Below are positions 59,921 to 64,000 of a DNA stretch of 64,000 nucleotides, one piece after another. The position numbers were made by a program, and so were the translations under genes. The DNA is from Mesorhizobium sp. 113-3-3 (GTDB lineage: Bacteria > Pseudomonadota > Alphaproteobacteria > Rhizobiales > Rhizobiaceae). The notes under the pieces were generated by a model. It had not been told where the DNA came from. It was given only the letters and a program-made list of their open reading frames with translations, and made no database searches. How positions within the stretch are numbered: the first letter of the stretch is position 1; every line of letters begins with the position of its first letter. Location: NCBI RefSeq assembly GCF_016756495.1, contig NZ_AP023243.1:2856501-2920500 (forward strand), read 5' to 3'.

Positions 59921-60361
59921 TTACCTGAGCGAGATGGCCAGGCCGCTGAGATCGGCGTTGACCTGAAGGCCGACCTGCTTGCCGGACAATTCGAGCTGGG
60001 CGCCCTTGTCATTGGTCATGACGATCACCTGGGCACCCTTGCCCAGCGTGCCGCCGCCGCCCGCCGCACCGTAGACCCCCGTCACATCGCGGGCGCGCTT
60101 GACATGGCGCACGGTGCCGCGAAAGTAGGTCTTGGAAACGCCGAAGGCGAGGCCGCCCGAGACGCCGCCGATCGAGATGGGATAGGTTTTGCCGTGGAAG
60201 GTGAACGTGCCTTCGCCGCCGGAGCCGCCGACGAAGAAAGCCGCCTTGTAGACGGCAAAGCGGATCGTGCCGCTGTCGGCATGCGCGGCGCTGGCAAAGC
60301 CGATGCCCGCCGTGGCGATGGCGGCAACCGCGATTCTACGAAATCCGGACGAAATATTCAT
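59921..60361 (-). CDS. Exported hypothetical protein (146 aa)
   Basis: Secreted, glycine-rich protein. Residues 1-28 (NISSGFRRIAVAAIATAGIG, then FASAAHA) are a signal peptide. The mature part, GSGGEGTFTFHGKTYPISIG, then GGVSGGLAFGVSKTYFRGTV and DVTGVYGAAGGGGTLG, has some resemblance to the DUF1134/EipA envelope family, weak enough to leave the name open. It is probably periplasmic. Confidence 0.75.
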   Translation of the reverse strand: MNISSGFRRIAVAAIATAGIGFASAAHADSGTIRFAVYKAAFFVGGSGGEGTFTFHGKTYPISIGGVSGGLAFGVSKTYFRGTVRHVKRARDVTGVYGAAGGGGTLGKGAQVIVMTNDKGAQLELSGKQVGLQVNADLSGLAISLR

Positions 60362-60633
60362 GATGAGAGCTCCTTGAGGTCGCCGCTTTGCCGGCTGGGA
60401 TGTCAGCGTCGTGTCAAAGTTCCAACTGAACAGTCTCGCCCGTCATTTGGTTCCCGGCACGCGGCCTGAATATGGCGCAGAGAAGATCGACACGAGGCGA
60501 AGCCTATGGCAAGTGCAAGGGTGGGACATCGCGTATACGTGATTGGCTGGCGGGCTCCGCCAGATACAGGGCGCCATTTTTGCTACGCGCGCGCGGAATC
60601 CAGGATGATACAACCCACGGGAAGGGCTTGGGG

Positions 60634-60996
60634 ATGAGAATTGCGATGGGATTTGCAATGTCCGCATTGGCCGCGACTTTGGCTGGATGCGCTACCTCTC
60701 CCGTCGATTATGGCGCGTCGCTTTCGCCGCAGGACCCGAAATGGGCGTCGCCGCAATGCCAGCAGGCCCGCGCGGCGGCCGCGGCCTACGCGGTTCGCGA
60801 AAAACAGCACCCGGGCTGGGAATTCGCAGCGCTTGGCCCGTACGGGCTAGGCATCATCGCGGCCACCAAGGAGGCCGAGCAGAAGCAGCGAAAGCTGTTC
60901 GCCCGCGACGTGCACCTGCAATGCTCTAGCCTGCCTTTGCCGAAGGAGTTGCAGGGCGATCTGAGCCCGGCGGGCGCAAAGGCGAAATATCCGTAG
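60634..60996 (+). CDS. Lipoprotein (120 aa)
   Basis: Unrecognised small lipoprotein. RIAMGFAMSALAATLAGC is a lipoprotein signal with lipobox LAGC (Cys about residue 18). The mature protein is Ala/Gln-rich (QCQQARAAAAAYAVREKQHP) with a hydrophobic GPYGLGIIAATKEAEQKQRK and two further Cys (PQCQQ, LQCSS) that may form a disulfide. ATG 60634 is chosen because the signal starts there. Confidence 0.75.
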   Translation: MRIAMGFAMSALAATLAGCATSPVDYGASLSPQDPKWASPQCQQARAAAAAYAVREKQHPGWEFAALGPYGLGIIAATKEAEQKQRKLFARDVHLQCSSLPLPKELQGDLSPAGAKAKYP

Positions 60997-61106
60997 CGGT
61001 GGTGAGCCCTCGAAAGCACTGGCCGCCAGCTTTTATGTCACCAGCCTTTGGAACGTAAATCCATTCGCCAAGTTCTTAGCGTCAGGAAAGCGAAGGGACA
61101 TCATAC

Positions 61107-61277
61107 ATGCTGACTGCCGTTCGAGCCATGATTGGCCAAGCCCGCTTCATCACCGCGAAGAGCGAACCCGAAGCGCAGGGCGCCCGGCAGACGCCGATTT
61201 CCAAGGAACTCGAGACCCTGGCCGCTATCCGCCTGACTGACATGGCCGGCCTGGGCGCCTGGTCGCAGGACCGCTGA
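61107..61277 (+). CDS. Small hypothetical protein (56 aa)
   Basis: A short frame after the lipoprotein gene: MLTAVRAMIGQARFITAKSE to the C-terminal RLTDMAGLGAWSQDR. It is soluble and moderately basic with codon use like its neighbours; AAGGGA lies about nine bases upstream. The family is not recognised. It may be a real small gene rather than chance, as the region otherwise holds nothing for 360 bases. Confidence 0.45.
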   Translation: MLTAVRAMIGQARFITAKSEPEAQGARQTPISKELETLAAIRLTDMAGLGAWSQDR

Positions 61278-61358
61278 TTGGTTTTGCCACGCAGAGGGCG
61301 GACCGCATCGCCTCGGCTGGCAGGCCTGGCATGTTTCAAACTTGCTGTCGCTCGGGCC

Positions 61359-62000
61359 TTATGATGGAGCGTTGACCGCAAACTGCGCGGCGAAGGCCCT
61401 GGCGTAAGCGGGCCGTGCTTCCCCGCGCGCCACATAGGCGGCCAGGTTCTGGTATTCGTCCAGAATGCCCGACATGCGCAGTCGCAGCAGCACCGATACC
61501 ATCAACAGATCGCCCGCGCTGAACGCGCCATCGAGCCAGTCGGCGGCGCCGAGATAGACCGAGAGCTGGTCCAGCCGCGCGCGAACACGATCCTTGACCA
61601 GCGGCAGCCGCTCCTCGCTCCAGGGCCTGTCGGCTTCGAATATCCTTGCCGTCGTCAAGTCCAGGATCGGCGGCTCGATGGTGTTGAGTGCGGCAAACAT
61701 CCAGGTGATGGCCCGTGCGCGGGCATCGCCATCCCTGGGCAGCAGCCCCGAATGCCGTTCGGCAAGATGAAAGACGATGGAGCCGGTCTCGAACAGGCAC
61801 AGGGATCCATCCTCATAGGTGGGGATCTGGCCGAAGGGATGGATGGCCAGATGGTCAGGCGCCTTCATCCCGGCGAAGGAAACAAGACGAACCTCATAGG
61901 GCTGCCCCACCTCTTCGAGCGCCCAGCGCACGCGCGTATCGCGCGCCAGTCCCTTGCCGCCATCGGGCGATCGTTCAAAGGCCGTGATGGTGGGGATCAT
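61359..62000 (-). CDS. Glutathione S-transferase family protein
   Basis: 213-aa GST. The N-terminal thioredoxin-like domain (about 1-85) has TAFERSPDGGKGLARDTRVR and LCLFETGSIVFHLAERHSGL with the glutathione gamma-Glu-binding Glu-Thr/Ser pair; the helical domain follows (AITWMFAALNTIEPPILDL, DWLDGAFSAGDLLMVSVLLR with the folding-motif Asp). The usual Tyr/Ser/Cys near residue 10 is a Ser in SPDGGKG, so a Ser- or beta-type enzyme is likely. ATG 62000 fixes the family-length start. Confidence 0.9.
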   Translation of the reverse strand: MIPTITAFERSPDGGKGLARDTRVRWALEEVGQPYEVRLVSFAGMKAPDHLAIHPFGQIPTYEDGSLCLFETGSIVFHLAERHSGLLPRDGDARARAITWMFAALNTIEPPILDLTTARIFEADRPWSEERLPLVKDRVRARLDQLSVYLGAADWLDGAFSAGDLLMVSVLLRLRMSGILDEYQNLAAYVARGEARPAYARAFAAQFAVNAPS

Positions 62001-62138
62001 TGGCAGGCTCCGGGTGGTTGGTCGGGTGTCGGTGCTTGGTGGCACTCCAAGGACGAACGGCAGGCGGGACTTCCGACACCCTACCTCGGTTTTCGGCCGT
62101 TTGATTTTGCGACCCGAACCGAAGGCGCGTGTCCGGTT

Positions 62139-62855
62139 CTAGCGCAGCAAGCCTTCCGCCTCGAATGTGTCCCAGCCTTCCAGCTTTGGCGCTGGAGCGC
62201 CATCCCTTCCGGAATTCCTGGCGCTGCGCGCCTTGCGCTCTCGTTTTCCCGCTCGCGTCAGAGCGGCCTTGCCGGCACCGCGTCGTCTGTTTTCGGATAC
62301 CTCCTGCGCGTCCTCCTCGCGCCAGGCGCTCGCCAGGTCGCGATCGAGAATGTCCTCGATGTGGCGCGGATCGAAGACATGGAAGGTCACCGCCTTGGAT
62401 CGCCCGCGCATCTTGACTGTGCGGGTGCCGATGCTCTTCAGGCGACCGTCCTTCAGCCATTTGTGGCGCTCGCGGGCGGAGATGGTGAGAATGTCCTCCG
62501 CCTCGCGCGGCAGAACAGCCAGCGTTTCGATGCCCTCCAGCGTCCTGGAGATGATCTCAGAGGCGGCCTGGAACGCCTCCGCGTCGGTTCGCAACATGCG
62601 CAATACGATCCTACCCGTCTCAGCCTTGGCAAACTTCCTCACTGCCCACGGCAGACGGGCTCGAATTTCGCGTTCGATCCCCTTCAGGCGCAAGGCGGAG
62701 CCAAGTGTTGCCGATGGCGGCAGCGGCCATTCCGCAACCACTGACGCTTTAGCGGTGCCCACGCCTTGCTCGGATGTGCGATCGGGCGCGGCGGCAATTG
62801 TCGCAACGATGCCGCTCAGGATCTTCCGCAGGGAATTTCGCTTCTTCGCTGCCAT
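62139..62855 (-). CDS. Hypothetical protein with DNA-binding-like segment (238 aa)
   Basis: I do not recognise the family. The central part (ILTISARERHKWLKDGRLKS, then FDPRHIEDILDRD) reads like a helix-turn-helix or excisionase-type strand-helix unit; the N-terminus is basic (AAKKRNSLRKILSGIVATIA) and the C-terminus Arg/Lys-rich (RRRGAGKAALTRAGKRERKA), so nucleic-acid binding is plausible. No neighbour explains its role. Confidence 0.7.
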   Translation of the reverse strand: MAAKKRNSLRKILSGIVATIAAAPDRTSEQGVGTAKASVVAEWPLPPSATLGSALRLKGIEREIRARLPWAVRKFAKAETGRIVLRMLRTDAEAFQAASEIISRTLEGIETLAVLPREAEDILTISARERHKWLKDGRLKSIGTRTVKMRGRSKAVTFHVFDPRHIEDILDRDLASAWREEDAQEVSENRRRGAGKAALTRAGKRERKARSARNSGRDGAPAPKLEGWDTFEAEGLLR

Positions 62856-62923
62856 GTTTCATGTTCGCTCATCAGGTGCCTTTGTGGAACGACAGTTCGC
62901 ACAGCAGACAACCGAAACCAGGC

Positions 62924-64000
62924 TCAAACAGTTCCTTTAGCACGCACAGGCGGCAATTCAGCTTCGCCAAACCACCGCGCCGCCGCCTGGGCAGTCTCCT
63001 TCACGTCAGGCTCAGCATCAGCAGCCCAGGCGACGAAGCCATCGGGGCGCACGAGCAGGGCGCTCAGGCCCAGCCGCTCCCTGGCATCCTGCGCGACATA
63101 GCTGATCCGTCCGTTCCAGCGGCTGGCAAGCGCTTGCAGGGGAGGGTGGGCATCGAAGTCCAGCAGCAGGCCTTGCCCGCTCCTCAAGCGTTCGCCGAGC
63201 TTCGTCCCGTCGGCCAGCTCGAAATCGGGTGCGCTGCGGCCGACCAGCGGGTGGCTGCCGCCGAGATCGTAGCGCAGGGACACGCCCCAGACGCGCTCGG
63301 CGAAATAGGTCGCGCCGTCGCCTGTGTCGATGAGGTCGCGGATGATGGCTTCGAGCGCGCGCGAACTGCGGCTTGGCCGCATCAGCGCGACCTGGGCGCG
63401 CGACCAGTCAAGGATTTGCGCGCCGACTGGATGCCGCTCATCGAAATAGCTGTCGAGCAGGCCGGCCGGCGCGTTGCCGCGGATGGTGGCTGCAAGCTTC
63501 CAGCCAAGGTTCATCGCGTCGCCAAGCCCGAGATTGAGCCCCTGGCCGCCGAGCGGCGAATGGATGTGCGCGGCGTCGCCGGCAAGCAGCACCCGCCCAT
63601 TGCGATAGGCGGTCGCCTGGTAGGCGCGATCGGTCCAGGTCGTGGCGAGGTTGAGCGCCGTCAGGGTGACGTCCGTGCCGGACACGCGGCGCAGCACCGT
63701 CTGCACATGTTCCAGCGTGATCGGCTCTGTCCGGTGGAAAGCGGCGCCGTCGAACTCGACCATCGCGATGGTGCCTGGCCGTGAGTAGGTGTACATGCCC
63801 GTCGGCGTATAGTGGCGGCCGAGGCTGAGTGTGTCCGGATCGGCCAGTTCGACTTCAACGGAATAACCGGTGAACTCGGCATCGGTGCCGGTGAAGGCAA
63901 AGCCGCCAAGCTTGCGGACCGTGCTGCGGCCGCCATCGCAACCGACGAGCCAGCTTGTGTGGAAAGTCTCGCCGCCGGCGCGGACGGTCACGTCCTCGTC
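62924..64000 (-). CDS. FAD-dependent monooxygenase, 5' end beyond window
   Basis: C-terminal 359 residues of a PHBH-family aromatic monooxygenase of the PheA/TfdB/rifampicin-monooxygenase group; the N-terminal GxGxxG lies off the right edge. Visible parts: LVGCDGGRSTVRKLGG (the DG motif), VLLAGDAAHIHSPLGGQGLN (the GD motif), and a C-terminal thioredoxin-like domain of about 100 residues (APDFELADGTKLGERL, LSALLVRPDGFVAWAAD) typical of this group. The frame stays open to the last base. It hydroxylates an aromatic or polyketide-like substrate; which one is unknown. Confidence 0.92.
   Translation of the reverse strand, partial: DEDVTVRAGGETFHTSWLVGCDGGRSTVRKLGGFAFTGTDAEFTGYSVEVELADPDTLSLGRHYTPTGMYTYSRPGTIAMVEFDGAAFHRTEPITLEHVQTVLRRVSGTDVTLTALNLATTWTDRAYQATAYRNGRVLLAGDAAHIHSPLGGQGLNLGLGDAMNLGWKLAATIRGNAPAGLLDSYFDERHPVGAQILDWSRAQVALMRPSRSSRALEAIIRDLIDTGDGATYFAERVWGVSLRYDLGGSHPLVGRSAPDFELADGTKLGERLRSGQGLLLDFDAHPPLQALASRWNGRISYVAQDARERLGLSALLVRPDGFVAWAADAEPDVKETAQAAARWFGEAELPPVRAKGTV

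Noticed and set aside
1..64000. Search for tRNA, rRNA, insertion sequences and integrase genes
   Set aside because: No cloverleaf-like tRNA with CCA end, no rRNA-like block, and no transposase or integrase motif was noticed, so the window is not a classical genomic island despite the accessory-looking genes.

Overview
The window is a 64-kb, GC-rich chromosomal stretch from an alphaproteobacterium of the order Rhizobiales, most likely Mesorhizobium or a close relative. This is inferred from gene content (PE-LIG-POL LigD with Ku, DUF1236, CsbD, a SyrA/ExoX-type repressor, LysR/GNAT/GST abundance), from codon and base use, and from palindromic intergenic repeats typical of rhizobia. No rRNA, tRNA, CRISPR array, insertion sequence, phage or plasmid backbone was recognised. 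The right edge cuts a monooxygenase gene.

Layout. (1) 0.2-7.6 kb: a small ribbon-helix-helix-like protein, an unknown 97-aa protein, large-subunit catalase katE, a CsbD stress protein, a D-2-hydroxyacid dehydrogenase divergent from its probable LacI-type regulator, and an FAD oxidoreductase. (2) 7.7-24.4 kb: a surface-polysaccharide island. It has a chain-length/co-polymerase protein with a degenerate kinase domain, a VpsF-like polymerase, a repeat-rich autotransporter, a Tat-exported GH5 glycosidase coupled to a DUF1972 glycosyltransferase, a GT4 glycosyltransferase, a Wzx-like flippase, two tandem CelD/BioF2-type acetyltransferases, and a protein with a plant-GINT1-like propeller domain. 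(3) 24.5-34.9 kb: EthD protein, then a bacterial NHEJ cluster (ligD, a decayed copy of the ligD tail, ku, and a BRCT-HTH-TPR protein overlapping ku by 4 bp), followed by an alpha/beta hydrolase, exonuclease III, a GNAT enzyme and a membrane-anchored WD40 protein. (4) 35-44.7 kb: isochorismatase-like hydrolase, cytosine-deaminase-like amidohydrolase, VirK/YbjX protein, truncated sulfotransferase, SyrA-like repressor, DUF1236 protein, YghU-type GST, an HtrA-like protein lacking its triad, LysR, and an SDR lacking the usual Tyr/Lys. (5) 44.8-52.5 kb: small regulator/enzyme modules, namely MarR with a cupin, LysR, and an Rrf2 regulator apparently controlling an AhpD/NmrA/cupin operon; then SDR and F420-reductase-like enzymes and two small secreted proteins. 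(6) 52.7-64 kb: an ABC-F ATPase, a winged-helix/TPR regulator, an FMN alpha-hydroxyacid oxidase divergent from TetR, class II aldolase, VOC protein, small envelope proteins, GST, an unknown protein and a partial FAD monooxygenase.

The most useful new observations are: the BRCT-HTH-TPR gene fused translationally to ku; a perfect GGATAT-N3-ATATCC palindrome in front of both the rrf2 gene and the operon it probably controls; paired GTAAA-N5-TTTAC sites between marR and the cupin gene; three enzyme-like proteins that have lost their catalytic residues; and several decayed gene fragments (ligD tail, ABC-F, sulfotransferase, possibly an M15 peptidase) that show past duplication and deletion. All family assignments rest on reading the translated sequence by eye; no database search was run.
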